A DNA stretch of 64,000 nucleotides from Sorghum bicolor (GCF_000003195.3 NC_012872.2:25415258-25479257), one strand, 5' to 3'; shown: positions 45,273 through 58,700, numbered from the stretch's first letter. Program-made: numbers and translations. The notes: generated from the letters alone by a model not told the origin.

Positions 45273-45396
45273 GACGCGTAATCGTATGGTTAAACTCTAC
45301 AAGGTATTGTGGAGCAACCACGGGGAGGAAGATGCTACTTGGGAGACGGAGGATTATTTGAAAGAAGTTTACAAAACCTTCTTCGAAAATCAGTAA
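45273..45396 (+). pseudogene. Chromodomain end of copy B integrase (severed)
   Basis: Begins with the right GACGC duplication and continues with VLWSNHGEEDATWE and DYLKEVYKTFFENQ to TAA 45394-45396, colinear with copy A 1500-1634. It completes the protein whose upstream part ends at 23585. Chromodomains of this class are thought to steer integration toward heterochromatin. Confidence 0.93.
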
Positions 45397-45425
45397 GCTT
45401 TCAAATCTCGGGACGAGATTTTTGT

Positions 45426-45438
45426 AAGGGGGGAGGGC
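45426..45438 (+). other. Polypurine tract of copy B
   Basis: AAGGGGGGAGGGC directly precedes the 3' LTR. Confidence 0.85.
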
Positions 45439-48400
45439 TGTAACACCCCAGTGTTATGGTTGCATTGATCATGTGCATAGCATAAGCATCATCATTTACT
45501 TAAAGCATATCATGATCATCATCTATCTTGAGCCATGTCATTCTATGCAAAAATATGTGGTTTAAATTGCTTAAATAGTCTTCCTATGCTTATGTTTGAG
45601 TGAACCATGCTTGTGTTTATGCTTAATGCCTTGGTAATTAGTTTATCTATGCTTAATTTGGCCTTGAGAACAATGTTCATGTTGGTCACTTCTCCAAAAT
45701 ATGCTTTTAAGTCATACTTGTGTAAATAGGCCCTAGAAACCTCTTTTGCTTAGGCTTTTAAAAAGTGTTTCATAAAATATTTGCATGTCAAAACTTTCTA
45801 CAGCAAAGTTGTAGCAAATTTTATAAGGAACAAAAGTTGTTTTATGGCCATCTCATGAAAATGATCACAAATAGCTCAAAAGTGACCCACAAGGCAGATT
45901 TGGGGCTGTTTCCAACACTTAGAAAATTTTCTAAGTCTGGAATCTCTGCAGTTTGCTCGAGGGGGTATTGTTCATCTTCTAGTTTGAATTCTAGGCCGAA
46001 TCAAGCTTTGATCTTGTAAGCAATGTTGGAGTACTCATGTAGCTCTCCAGCATAGAGCAATTAGATAGCAAAATCATCGAGTGGTTAGGGAGTTAATCGT
46101 CGGGCAAAATCGGGTTTCAGTCGGTTTTGGGGACTGAATGGAGCCGCCGTCAGACAGGGGAAGCTCGCCGGTGTTGCCGCGTGTCTGGACTCGTGGCGTA
46201 CGTACGTCGCTGTTGGCCCCGCTTGTCAGTCCTCCGCGCGTCCTTCAGCTCGCCACGGCGCCCCCGGTCGCGTGGACAGCGCCAGTCCACTCCCGGTTCC
46301 TTCCCTCTCGCGCGCATCATCGTTTCCGCGTCGCCGCCGTTGTTTCGGCGATCTCGCGCGCGCGTGCCTCCTTGTCTCCGGTCAAGCAACTCCGTCCAGT
46401 GCTCCGCAAACCTCTCCTCTCCACCGTCGTCAAGTTGGCTGCGACTGCCGAGCCTCGGTGAGCCCGCATTGCCTTCTCCGACGCGAGCTTACCTCGCCGG
46501 AGTTCCGCCATGGCCACCGGCGTCGTGGCCAGGGCTCTGTAGTCCACCATTCTTTCTCATTCTTGTCCCAAAAGCTTCGCTAGGTCTTGCTGTTGCTCGT
46601 CCGCATTCTCTTCTGCTCTGTCTCCAGCCAGAGACGCCGGCGGTCGGCCGCGCACCGCCGCCGTGCCGCCATTCGCGTGGGCAAGGTACCTAGAGTTCGG
46701 TAGAGTTAGGGTTTTGGGTACCGCTAGATGCGGAATGCAGTGGGGAGCACAATGGTGCCCTTGGCTAGAACCGAGACCTCGCCGTCCACGAGATCTCCGG
46801 CGGTCAAGCCGCGCCTCTGCTTCCGGGTCGCTGGCAGGTGGGGTCCGTTGACTCGCGGGTCCCCTCTGTCAGTCTCTCTTTCTCCTTTGTTTAAATCAGG
46901 GTTTGAGCTGTTTTTGTAAAAATCATATCTCCTGTTTCAGAGATCCAAAAATTGTGAAAAAACTTTTGTGGTATTTCTTGAGATGGCTACTATTGAATAA
47001 AAATATAAAATGAACCATGTTTTCTGAGAAATTATTTATTAAGGATTTAATCTTGTTATTCATGGATAAATGCATATCTCTTGTTATACTGTTTATTTTA
47101 CTCTGAAAATTTTATGGTAGTCTCTGTATGGTATGAGAGTGCTTTGGTAAATATTTCAGTATTTTTGGAGCACTGCAGCTTTGTTATGTAATTTATGATT
47201 GAAATGTTTCTTGTTTCCTTGATTAAATTATATAAATTAATTGGTGCTTATGCTGGTGCTCTACTTTGGTAGTAAACTTGTTTATGGTATTCCTATGTTG
47301 TAAATAATCTGAAATCTGTTGTTTGGCATCATATAAGTCATGTTTTGGAATTTATGAAATAAGCACCTTGGCCCATGTTAAATACATATCTTTAGTTTGG
47401 TATGTGCAATGGCTCTGAAATTTTTATGGTGATGATCTGATGTTATATTTGTGCTTCTGTAATTTTTATAGATTTTTCTGAGCAACTTAACTAGTACCTT
47501 GTAATTATGCTCCTATCTAGAAATAATTGATAAATGCCTTGTTAAGTAAATGTTTGGGAGTTTCCATCTGATGTTCTGGTAACCTTGTAATATGTTTGTG
47601 CTCATAGGCCATGTGGTTGGCATGGTTTGTGTTTTGATCATGTTGTTAAATAATTAACTTTAGGGTTAAATGCTGTTCTGGACAGCAAGGGAGCAATTTA
47701 ACTGTTACTTAATGATAACTTGACTTTCTGTGAAACTTGTCTAAATCAAAGTTGTTCTAAACTTGTTGAACTAGCTGTGGTTTAATTTTGAGGTCATTTG
47801 GCCAAGTAGTTTAAAAGTTATAGCTGTTCCAAGTTGGGTTCCAGAAATAGGGGTTCTCTGTTTTTCTGGGACAGAACCTGGAACTTTGTTTAAAATGACT
47901 AGTTTAATGTTTGAATCTTGCTGTCATGTTTAAAGATGAGTTGTAGACAATTTCATAAGATTTCTAGAATGTCTTAACTCATGTTTGTTGGACCTGTATA
48001 TCATTAGTTATGATTTAATTACTGGGTATACTTGTTTTGTGTTGCTTGCTGTTTTAGTATCATGGTAGGTTGTGGGCTGAGTTGACTTATTTACTTTTGT
48101 GAGCTAGTGTAACTTTTACTCCGTAAATGAGTGTCCAGTGAGTTACTTGTGTTATCAAGCATTCATCTTTAGCATGTGCATCTTCTTATTATTCGAGCAT
48201 GCAATAGGTGCATCGGACGCGACAGCCTCCTACGAGCTTCAGGCGAATCCCGAAGGTCAGGAGGGCAGTCAGGAGGTGGAGGTCTAGCAAGCCGGACTCG
48301 AGGAGCCCGAAGAAGAAGTTGAGTGCCCGAAACACGAGCCGGCATCGTTCGTGAAAGGCAAGCCCCGGAGCATTCTAAGACTCCCGTTATTTTCGAAAGT

Positions 48401-49858
48401 TTACTTAATATGTTATATCTATTGATGCATTACGTATAGGAGTTGTGATGAAACTGTTGCTGCATTCTACTCTATCCTTGTCCAGATAACTCACCACACC
48501 CTGGTCGTAGAGTTAGGATCGAGTAGCAGCTTAGCCATGCTTTAATCGGTAGAAGTCGGGTGATATCCTGTCACCTGCGCGATATAGGGTTATGTCGTAT
48601 CACGATGGTCTATATGTGCTATCGTGGATGGAACCTGATTAAATTGACTTAAGCCGGGCGGAGTTTTGCAAGTTTGTAGTAACTCCGTCTGTGGCAGCTA
48701 AGGACCGATCGTTGTACGTCCTCTTGTCATGTTGAACGCATGCCTAACACTTAGTTGGCCGGATAACTCGTTCCGACCGCGAAGCCGAGTAGTATGACTC
48801 AGGCCGGAAGACCGGCAAGTATAAAGTGCGCACTACCGGAGGAAGTGCGGTGTGCGGGGGACCATTGGCATAAGTCCAAAGGCAGGTGAGTGAAAATTCC
48901 TGACCTCCCTGGCAGAGTGGTAGCCCTGGGAGTGCGGCGCTGATCGGAGCCGCGATTCCTGAGTTGTACCAAAGGTAACCCGTTGGCTCTCTGGCAGGGG
49001 ATGCTTGGGTGAGTGCTAGGAATAACCCTCCAGCTGGATAGGAATTCGATTCGAATCGCCATCTCTCCCGGTTAGTGAGAACTTGACAGAGCAGCGGCAA
49101 ACGTAGCATTCACTAATGAACTTGGTTCATGAAAATGATGATAGCAAGAAGAACATATGATGAACTTGATATGGTTATTATTGATTGTAATAATCAAGTG
49201 ATGTGCTGTAGTACAGGTGCTAATCTAGTGGTAGGCTGATGATAAATAAATATGATGCTCTTGAAATAATTCAATTGCAATTTAAGCTCTTGGCAAAAGG
49301 TGAGTCAACCAGCTCCACTTGATGTTTAGCCTTGCATGATCCTTGGTGTCTTTTATATTTTACTAGACGGGTAAGTCTAGCTGAGTACATTCTCGTACTC
49401 AGGGTTTATTCCCACCTGTTGCAGATGACATCTTCTATGATGGATTCTGCAAGACCTGTCTCCATCCCGCTGGGGATGAGGACTAACCGTTGGGCACGGT
49501 CCTCTAACAATCTCGTCTCTGATGCTTTTGGAAGGATGGCATAGACTCTGGCAGTAACAAAAACTTGTGGACTGAACTTTGAACAAGTGTGTGTAACTAT
49601 TTTGCTTCCGCTACTTCGAACTTGGGTTGTAATAACTTAATGACTCTGATGTGGTGCCGCTTCGCCGGCAATGAATGACTATGTAACATCCGCTGTGTTT
49701 ATGTTGAACTATTACGATCTTGGTTTGTTGCGAGTTGGTTTGAAGTCCTTCGTGATTTCGATTGACTACCGGGATTATATGGGCTCAAGTTTAGAAACTT
49801 GATTGCTTGGCGATCGTTTCTGCACTTGAACTCTTATAATTTGGTCGGTTCTGTGACA
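45439..49858 (+). repeat. 3' LTR of copy B (4.42 kb)
   Basis: Starts TGTAACACCCC, ends TTCTGTGACA, and is followed by the ATTTA duplication. It matches the 5' LTR closely. At about 49420-49495 it has a sequence like copy A that the 5' LTR lacks. The coding-like patch near 48200-48400 has an in-frame TAG at about 48283. Confidence 0.95.
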
Positions 49859-49863
49859 ATTTA
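49859..49863. repeat. Target-site duplication of copy B (right)
   Basis: ATTTA, identical to 12714-12718. Confidence 0.93.
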
Positions 49864-51012
49864 GATCATGGGCCAAAAACAAACTTTGTTGCGCTCGTGC
49901 TGTTCTACATTTTTTGTTTAATTGTCATGGTCATTAGGGTCATAGATTAATGGATAATTTGATGCTAATCTATGAGTGTCAATGACTTGATAATGATTAG
50001 CAAAAGTCAAAATTAATGGCCAAAACAAAGTCAAACTGGTGCCATATTTTTATATGCTCTTGTCCACAATGTGTACTCCAACTTTTATTTTGGGACCCTA
50101 GCAAGTTGTTTATAAGAATTAGGAGAACGCGGAATGCCAACGTGATGAACTGAAATCCCACACTTAGAAATTCGAAGAGCTGGAAATTACAGCAGATTCA
50201 ATATTGTGACTATTATTTGACATGGTTAAAAGAAGATTTAGACTTGGAAAATTCAAACTGTACTACAAATTTTATGAAAGGGCCTTATACTGTTTTGGAG
50301 TGGTTAGTAAGATATAAGGCTCCCAATATGGATACCCAAAACTGAGCACTTTGAGGACTTAGCTAAAATTCTGGAGTTCCAAAACAGCACTGCTTTGAAT
50401 TTTGTAAGCTCAATTTGACTAGGTCATGAACCAAACTACTTCTTGACCATTAATCAAAGTTTGTTCTACAGAAGTTAAACTACAACTTTCATTTAAGGTC
50501 AAACCTTAGAACTAGTATAGAAGTCAAACTTTCAGCTTGGTCAATGCAGTAACTTGATAAAGCTCAAACTAAGATTTTAGGCTAATTGAAGCACTTTCTA
50601 GGCACAAGCTCAACATGAACTCTTCATGACTTTTGTTGTAGAGTTCATCTAGAGTCATTTGGGCAAGGTTGCAAGGTTTGGTTGATGACCCATGGTTCGA
50701 GTCACTTAATGAGGCAATTCCAACAAGCATGTAACTTATCATTTCATGTGACCTTTTGATTCCAAACTTTATAAAACTTTTTGAGTGATCACTATAGGCA
50801 GTGATGGATGTAGGATACATGAAAGAGGTTCCATTAACATTACCAAGCATGCACTTTGAAAAGGGCCTATATGTATGCAAGGGTGCATTCTCCAAGTTTA
50901 ACTTGAGGCTCACTTTCATGGGTTGACTTTAACATGATCACAACCACTTATCTTGGCACGTTTGAGCTCAAAACCTAAAGTCTAACTAGTGGCAAACACC
51001 ATGGGTGTTACA
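49864..51012 (-). repeat. Inverted LTR-like segment, right part
   Basis: AT-rich with no gene. On the minus strand it begins TGTAACACCCATGG at 51012, the same first ten bases as the Tekay LTRs, and abuts an integrase frame at 51013. I read it as the start of an LTR inserted into that integrase gene and later split by copy B, continuing at 12713 and below. Confidence 0.45.
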
Positions 51013-52117
51013 CACCCCGTCATGTGACTGGGCTGTGTTCTCAGACCCTAGACCACTGTTGGCAGCTCCTTAATCCACCTCCCTAGGGCCTTGTCGTTTT
51101 CTCTATATAATCTTTTCTTCAATGTGTCGAGAATCATGCCATTGGCTCTCTCAACCTGCCCATTAGCTATAGGATGTGTGACCGACACATACTTTATGAC
51201 TATGCCTCTGTCATCGCAGAAGTCTGAGAAGGTAATGCCAGTGAATTGAGTCCCCAAGTCGATGATGATGATATTCGAGATGCCCTAGTGGTGTATAATC
51301 TAGTCGAGGAATTCTACCAACTTTTCTAAAGAGGCTTTTGTTAGAGGCATGCATTTGATCCACTTGGAGAACTTGTGGATTAGAACAAATACACACTTGA
51401 AGTTGCCTGAGGCAGGTCTGAAAGGTCCTATCATATCTGGTCGCCAACATGCGAATGACCATAAAGCTGGTATGGTCTGTCTTTCGTGAGTGGGAACATG
51501 GAATCTTTTAGCAAAAAACTAGCAACCCTCACAATGTTGTACTAGTTTCTCGGAATTGGCTACAGCTGATGGCCAATAAAACATTCTCGAAAGCCTTTCT
51601 GACCAGCGTTCGAGAAGCTGCATGATTGCCACATGTGCCAGTATGTATTTCGCCAAGAAGTTTGATGCCGTCATCCTGGGAGATGCATTTCATGAGTATT
51701 TCCTCTTGCGTTTTTGCACATGAGTCGCCCATCGACTAGCAGGTAGTCCTTGCTGTGGCATAGGAGACGCTCATTCTCTATTTTATCTGAATAGCCAGTG
51801 CCGTTGGCCATGTACCTAATGAAAGGTTCTCACCAATCCTCGGAAGGCATGGCCGGGAGAGTTTGTTGAGTAGCTAAGGCTACTAGTCATTGGTCTAGAG
51901 CTTTTTTGCTCACGCCATTTTCTTCCTCCTGAACACTTGGCTTGACGAGGTCTTGCACAAAAAGACCATGTGGCACTTCGGCTCGGGATGATCTTAACTT
52001 CGACAGCACATCAGCTGCTTGATATTTGTCCCGGACCACATGTATATTGTTAACACCGGATTTTGGCTCGCTTAAGGAGATGACAGGTGGGCCAGTGGAC
52101 GGTGGTTTCACAAAAAA
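51013..52117 (-). pseudogene. Tat-type RNase H end and integrase fragment
   Basis: Minus-strand frames give the RNase H tail (VNNIHVVRDKYQAADVLSKL), the integrase zinc region (GNHAASRTLVRKAF) and core (GTQFTGITFSDFCDD, ANGQVERANGMIL, WIKELPTVV). A TAG follows, then LRTQPSHMTG, which runs up to the LTR-like segment at 51012. Frameshifts and stops are frequent. The upstream part is cut by the LTR of the plus-strand Tat element at about 52123. Confidence 0.85.
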
Positions 52118-52122
52118 GCAAG

Positions 52123-53433
52123 TGTTCTGAGTATTTCGGCAAATATCTATGTGATCGACTAATTCCTAAAGATTCAACAAACGCCTATGCGATCGGTTGT
52201 TGTGAGTAAAGGCAGTTTCCGTTTAGAAAGCAAAAAAACCGGCAAGTAAAGACCGATCAAACGGAGGAGATCACGATAATTAAGGCAATGGAGATTCCGA
52301 GGAAGATTGAAACTAAAGATGTCACGTTTTTAGGTTTCCTTTGGTATTGTGTAGTCATGGTCTTTTAGGACTCGTGTTATGACCGGGGTATAAATATGAA
52401 ACCTTGGTTATTGTAAAATTGTTCATAACCAAATCAATTCAACCGGCCTCGAGTCAACTTCGAGTCTTTGTCGTGTCGTCGAGTTCTTCGAGAGGAGTTA
52501 TCGACCCGTCGACCTCCATAAGTTCTGACAACCTTGTTATCTTGTCTAGTATCATGCGATGGATTTAGACGTCGATACAAGTGGTCTTGTTTGTCTCGAC
52601 TGAATGGCCGTGCGGTAGGCGTTTGCTTGACAATCAAAAAATCTTTGCTTATGCTTGGTTTATCTCGACTAAATGGTTGTGCGGCAGGCGTTGCTTGATA
52701 GCTCAGCAAAGCAAGATAGTTATCGGCTCTATTAAGATTTGGCAAGATCTAATAGATTCATTAAGTTATCACGCGTTGCATGTTTTAAATACTTTATGTA
52801 TTTGTAACACCATTTGCCCAATCTAAATCGGTAAGGTTCGGCTCCATACTTTTATAAATCTATTTATGCTCTAATGATCTTGCTTTCATGCCGTCATTAT
52901 GAATAGATCACAGGCTTATAATAGCCGAACTAAACTAATCTTGGTTGTCACGTTTAAATTTGGATAAAGCTAGGTGTCGTGCGGTGGATTCAAGTTTTAG
53001 ATCAGTTCGATCGTGTTTGCTTGCATGTTCCTTCTCCATGGATCCCAATTCGGGTAGATTGTCAGGCTTGGTTACATTTTAACTCATAATTAATTACAAC
53101 TTATTTATACATATTTTCCCATGCACGTGCATTCGGCAATCAATATTTTACGCTCATTATGTTTATTTTGGCCGAATGATCTATGAACCTATTGGCAGAC
53201 AAATTTTATAGTTGTATGTCGTCGTAAGTGGCTTCAGGGCCGTATATATGGAACTGTATAGTATCACCCGTCACGTTCCAGTTTTGTATCTAATAAACTT
53301 TTATCCCTTGTTAGTTGCAGGTCAAACTGTCTGGCACATTTCTAGATTTCGAAGCACCTGGGCACCCGATTGAAGCCACGCTTTTCGGCTTGCTGTGTGT
53401 GAGGCACAGTGCGCCACATTTTGTGTCAATACA
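52123..53433 (+). repeat. Probable 5' LTR of the old plus-strand Tat element
   Basis: Runs from TGTTCTGAGT to ATACA just before a Tat-type primer site, about 1.3 kb without genes. The left flank is the interrupted minus-strand Tat fragment, as expected for an insertion. The partner LTR is outside the window, so both borders are inferred. Confidence 0.45.
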
Positions 53434-53437
53434 CTTT

Positions 53438-53456
53438 TTGGCATGCCAGGTGGGAG
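53438..53456 (+). other. Degenerate Tat primer-binding site
   Basis: TTGGCATGCCAGGTGGGAGC resembles the nested Tat element's TTGGCGCGCCAGGTAGGGGC. The CG-to-CA change is consistent with deamination. Confidence 0.55.
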
Positions 53457-53469
53457 CACATAGTTCAAA

Positions 53470-55590
53470 ATGCCTAAGATCGACAATGCTCAATTTCTAG
53501 ATGTAACTATGGATAAACTGCCAGAAAACATGAAGGAGGTGGTTTAGCAAGCGTGTGACCAGTTTCAACACAAGTGTTTGATGTCTTTTCCCAAGAATAA
53601 AAGCAACATGGTTTTCCAGAAACAGTCATTACCAAGGGTTCTTCTTCCACACCAGACTGATTACACTGAAGAGGAAGACGCCCAGAGGATGGCTGAGTTG
53701 GTTTACAAGGCCATGGGAGACACTATGACAAATCATCATTCAACTTTCTTGAATACTTTTCACATGATCATGGTTAACACTTTCGGTCCAACGGCGGACA
53801 AATATTTCGAGGAAGCTATTGGCCCAATGCAGGGACCAATGTTGTTCCACGTACGAAAGCATCAAGAAAAGACTGCAGGGGGTTGTCGAGCACCTAGTGC
53901 AAACAAAGGTGGGCTGGAGCCTCATGAGAAACAGCAGCCTCCCATGACCTATGGCCAGCTCTCGTTTGGTACAATAGGAAACATCCTGCAACAGACTTTC
54001 AGAGTGTCTCCCACAGCAAACAGGTTGCAAAGGAATATGTATGGAGACAGATATTAGGAGTTTGCTGATTACAATGCTGTTGATGCTGTTCCAAATCCAC
54101 GTTATAAAAATTCAGCAGGATTGCCTTTTGATGGGCAAACACGAGGGGTTTCAAATTCAAATATTGATGTTATCATGCAAAAGATGGCGAATATGATGAA
54201 AAATCAGTTTGGCTTGAAACCAAAGAACCAATCTTATGCATATAAGTCTCCTTATCCAGAGTGGTATAACTGAGTGGCACTTCCTCCAATGGTGAAACCA
54301 CCCACCGATTTGACCAAGTTTTCTGGTCAGGATGACACTAGCACCATAGAGCACATTAGTCGGTATTTGATGCAGCTGGGGGAGGCATCTACGGATGAAG
54401 CTTGGAGGATTCGGTATTTTCCGTTGTCCTTAACAGGGCCAGCTTTCACGTGGTTTACATCCTTGCCAGCAAATTCCATTGGAACATGGGCAGAGTTAGA
54501 ACAGAAGTTCCATTCATACTTTTTCACGGGTACTAATGAGAAGAAGCTGGTTTATCTTATGAGCTCAAGGCAAAGGACTAGTGAGACACCATAGGAGTAT
54601 CTTCGCAGGTTTAGAGAAACCAAGAACCTTTGCTACTCCTTGAATCTGCCCAACAATCAGTTGCCAGCAATGGCTATAGTGGGCATGTAGCCTAATGTCA
54701 GAGATAAGCTATTTGGCATGGACTTTGATGATCTCGGTCAACTCACACAGCAATTAGCAATGATGAATAATCAAGCTCAGTGATTTAGAAGGGATAACCG
54801 CTTCCAAAAGGTTGATGTGGCTAGTGAGATGTATCAAAGTTTCCTAGAAGAGGCAGCAGAATACAACAATGAAGATGAAATAGCCGCAGCCGAATTGGTC
54901 TAGACGAAAGAGCCAACTCAGGTTAGTCAACGTTGGTTGAGGCAGCAAAAAGGAACTTATGACTTCGATGTCTCCAAGTCATATAAGTTGTTCAAATTGT
55001 TGGTAAGGGAAGGACGTATTAAATTGCCAGAAGGGCATCCCATGCTACGCCCTGAAGGAGTAAAAGACAAGAAATATTGTGGCTTCCATAACACCAATTC
55101 TCATTCCATCAATGATTGCCGAGTTTTTAGACTATGAATTCAGAAGGCTATTCAAGAGGGACATTTGAAGTTTGATGGCAAAATGAAGATTGATGCTCAG
55201 CCTTTTGCGCAGAACATAGTGTCTTTCCCTATGAACATGATTGTTGTAGATGATCCTAAAGGCAAAGACAAGATGAAAGTGTTGACCTCTGATAGAGCGA
55301 GAAGGGCTGGCGGTGTTTATCCCGATCGGCAAATTACAAATGAGGAGCTTTGGCAACGCATTCAATTCGAGATTAGCCAAAACGAGAAAAAGGAGGTTTC
55401 CAGGCCCAGGGTTACAACCTGAATTCTGTTGAACAAATGGCAGCGAGAGCGAAAATGCCACTAGAGGCAGAAATACTATGAGGAACGAGAGTTCATGGAG
55501 GAACACTAGAGGTACGAAGAGGAGATGTACCGAAGAGAACAAGAATACATAAGAGAATAGGAGCAATCTCATTATTGAAACTGCCCGCTA
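53470..55590 (+). pseudogene. gag of the old Tat element (about 12 nonsense codons, no early frameshift)
   Basis: ATG 53470 opens a frame that holds for about 2 kb. Landmarks are LPHQTDYTEEEDAQRMAELV, the gag core (DLTKFSGQDDTSTIEHISRY, RYFPLSLTGPAFTWFTSLP), and a zinc-knuckle-like KYCGFHNTNSHSINDC near 55070-55120. In-frame stops lie at 53545, 54055, 54271, 54592, 54688, 54781, 54901, 55135, 55420 and three more by 55560, all TAG or TGA. The rarity of indels against this many stops is notable. Confidence 0.88.
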
Positions 55591-56760
55591 GGAATAATTG
55601 CCCTGAATGCAGTGATCAATACTTAGGTTATAGGCAGTCTTGGGTCTGCCGCCGTCTGGTCCATGAAAGATTTGGGACAAAGTTTCCTGAGGACGATCGA
55701 CGTTTAAAGATAGGTAGCTCTGAGAATCGGCAAGGGAAGAGATTTGCCGATCAGGGTTGGGTTCATTGCGAGGAGTACGGAGGGGAGAAAAGGCCCCATG
55801 AATATATATGACAGAGAGGGCAGTGGTGCCCACTAGGACTAACAAGGAGCCAGAAGAGAAGAGTGCAACGTTTAAGAAACAAGGAGTTAGAGCAAGTGGT
55901 TGTCGAAAAGAAACAAATATGGTGTCTTAAGAAGAAATCTAATGAGCACGACCATTCGGCTGATGAACGTATGGCTTTTTTCCTTCCATCAGAGTTTATA
56001 GCTCCTGAATGCCAGGATATCTAGGAGGAGGTGTACTCAGATTTTGATGAGAGCGAGTATCAAGATTTAATGGCCCAACTTGTCCTGACTCAGAGGGCAG
56101 TTTTTGATAAACCAGCCAAGCATTGACATTTGAAACCACATTATGTGAAGGGATACGTCAATGGCAAGCCTCTGACCAAGAAGTTTGTTGATGGACTGTC
56201 TACTATCAATATCATGCCATACACTACCTTTAGAAAGCTTGGGATGACAAATGAGGAATTGTTAAAGACTGACATGGTGCTTAGGGACTTTGCTGGCAAT
56301 CCTTCTGACACTCGTGGAGCCATGCATGCTGAGTTGATGATTGGATCAAAAACTTTGATTACTACCTTCTTTGTCATTGATGATAAGGGGCATATATTCT
56401 GCTCTTAGGGAGAGATTGGATCCATGCTAATTGTTGCATTCCTTCAACTATGCACCAAATTCTCATCCAGTGGATTGGAGATGATGTAGAAGTTATTCAC
56501 GCTGATGATTCGGTAAGTGTTGCTGCTACGGAACCTGCTTATTGGGAGTATGATGGTATTGACTGTTTCTCTGGTAGAGTGTGTAAAGAAGGTCCCGTGA
56601 ATGTTTTCAACAGAGATCAACAACCGATCCAAGCAGTCAGCTCTCAAAGCAATTTTTGATGGGTAACCCGATCGATGGCAACAAAGGAATGTTGGGGCGT
56701 GGATTTATCTCGGCCGATAAGTTAGAAGAAATAAATGTTGGCGATGTTGTTTAGCCAAGG
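55575..56760 (+). pseudogene. gag-pol linker and protease-like region of the old Tat element
   Basis: Frame 3 carries a Cys motif (NCPECSDQY), KRFADQGWVHCEEYGGE, then GQWCPLGLTRSQKRRVQRLR in a neighbouring frame near 55815-55890. The protease-like part (56130-56408) reads HYVKGYVNGKPLTKKFVDGL then STINIMPYTTFRKLGM and FVIDDKGHIFCS, with the active site degraded. Frameshifts separate the pieces. It is identified by position and resemblance to Tat-lineage elements. Confidence 0.7.
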
Positions 56761-56763
56761 CCG

Positions 56764-57876
56764 ATGTACATCAGTGCAAATTTAGACCAAGAGTATAGAT
56801 CAAAGTTGATAGACCTTCTTAAAGAAATTAAAGATTGTTTTGCTTGGGATTATACGGAGATGCCTGGATTAGATCGTTCCATTGTTGAACATCGGTTGCC
56901 TAACAAGTCTGGGTACCGTCCTTACAAACAACCCCCTCAGAAGATTTTCAAAGAGGAGGTGTTGGATGATGTGAAAAAGGAAGTTGAGAGGTTATTAGAA
57001 GCAAATTTCATTCGGCCATGCAGGTATGCAGAGTGGATTTTGGGCATAGTTCTAGTATACAAGAAAGCCACTCCAATGGATGGACACCCAATATCGGTTG
57101 CTGATTTGCTAGTTGATGCAGCAGCGAGTTATGAACTCATCAGCTTTATGGATGCTAATGGTGGTTATAACCAAATCTTTATGGCAATAGAAAATAGTTC
57201 AAAAACAGCTTTTAGATGCCCTAGTCATATTGGTTTGTTTGAGTGGATCGTTATGACATTTGGTTTGAAAAATATCGGTGCAACTTCTCAGAGGGCCATG
57301 AATTATATTTTCTATGAATTGATCGACAAGATTGCAGAGAACTATATTGATGACGTAGTGGTCATGTCTTGGAACCATGAAGGGCATTTAGCCGATTTGA
57401 GAAAAACTTTGGAGTGCACTAGGAAACATGGTTTGAAGATGAACCCGAACAAGTGTGCTTTTGGGGTTTCGGCTGGTGAGTTTTTGGGCTTCTTGGTACA
57501 TAAATGAGGGATTGTGGTTGGAAAGAAGAGCATGGAAGCGATAGACAAGGTTGCCTCTCCAACTAACCTAACAGAGTTGCAATTACTGCTCGACAAAATT
57601 AATTTTGTAAGAAGATTTATATCCAACTTATCAGAAAGGTTTGTGCCTTTTTCTCCACTACTGAAACTGAAAAAAGATCAAGAGTTTATATACGGTGACA
57701 TACAACAAAAGGCTATCGATCAGATCAAAGAATACATGAAGGCACCGCCTGTGTTGGTACCTCCACGACTTGACAAGCCTTTTAAGATGTATGTGGCGGC
57801 CGGTAGCCTGACGATAGGATTGGCCCTTATGCAGGAGTTTGAGGGAAAAGATAGAGTAATAGCATATCTTAATTGA
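56764..57876 (+). pseudogene. Reverse transcriptase of the old Tat element
   Basis: DCFAWDYTEMPGLDRSIVEH opens RT, followed by the fingers and palm (LEANFIRPCRYAEW, SFMDANGGYNQIFMA, the catalytic NYIDDVVVMS near 57340-57369, LKMNPNKCAFGVSAGEFLGF). The usual VDYR..LN segment is replaced by a divergent stretch (HPISVADLLVDAAASYEL), so some catalytic-region residues are damaged. TGA at 57508 and TGA at 57874 both fit CGA changes. Confidence 0.85.
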
Positions 57877-58700
57877 AAGATGTTAGATCTAGAGACAAGG
57901 TATTTGGCTATGGAAAAGCTTTGCTTGTGTGTGTACTATTCATGTACCAAGTTTCGACACTATCTATTGAATGCCGAATGTGTGGTAGTTTTCTGAGTTT
58001 GATGTGATAAAACATATATTATCAATGCCAATTTTGAACGGAAGGATCGGCAGGTGGATTTTAGCCTTGTCAGAATTTTATTTAAGGTACGAATCGGCGA
58101 AAGCAGTAAAAGGTCAAATTATTGCAGATTTTATTACCCAACATCATGATCTGTCTATTGACATGATAAGCATTATACCTTGGGCTTTGTTCTTTGATGG
58201 TTCATCTTGTAGGAAAGGTGGTGGTGGTGGTATTCTTTTAGTTTCTCCACAAGGGGTAACCTTTAGGTATGCTATTCCCATTGAGTTTTATGTTACTAAC
58301 AATCAAGCAGAGTATGAGGCATTGCTTAGGGGGCTTTGGATTCTTGTGGAAATAAAGGCCATTGCTGTTGAGGTCTTTGGGGATTCTGAGTTGGTAATAA
58401 ACCAGTTAACTGGTCAGTATGAATGAAAAAATGATATATTCAGAGGATATTATGAAGAGTGTCGGGGGCTTTTGAGGAATTTTCAGGTGGTAACCTTACA
58501 TCATATCCCTAGGGAGCATAACGAGGATGCAAATGGGTTGGCCCAAACTGTTTCTAGATACTAAGAAGATCAAGAAATTTTTGCTTTGGATAAAGATCAA
58601 ATGGTTGATGATTGGAGAAATGAAATTGCCAATTATCTGAAAAATCTGTCGCAGAAGGTTTCCCAAAAGCTCAGGTACAAAGCCCTCAAGATTGAGGTTC
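57877..58700 (+). pseudogene. RNase H of the old Tat element
   Basis: After a frameshift before 58004 the frame reads MPILNGRIGRWILALSEF and the RNase H core ALFFDGSSCRKGGGGGILLV, TNNQAEYEALLRGL and VFGDSELVINQLTG. A TGA at 58424-58426 ends it. The tail toward integrase is broken by TAA codons (near 58560 and 58717). Confidence 0.85.

Larger units (their letters stand above)
12719..49858 (+). mobile_element. Tekay/Del-type chromovirus copy B, complete but split by nested insertion
   Basis: Two LTRs of the copy A family bracket a primer site, an extra coiled-coil ORF, gag, protease, RT, RNase H, integrase and chromodomain. A 21.7 kb insertion (23586-45272) lies between the integrase C-terminal region and the chromodomain. 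Without it the element would be about 15.4 kb. The ATTTA duplication marks the integration site. The coding frame carries several nonsense codons and frameshifts, so the copy is defective. Confidence 0.95.
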
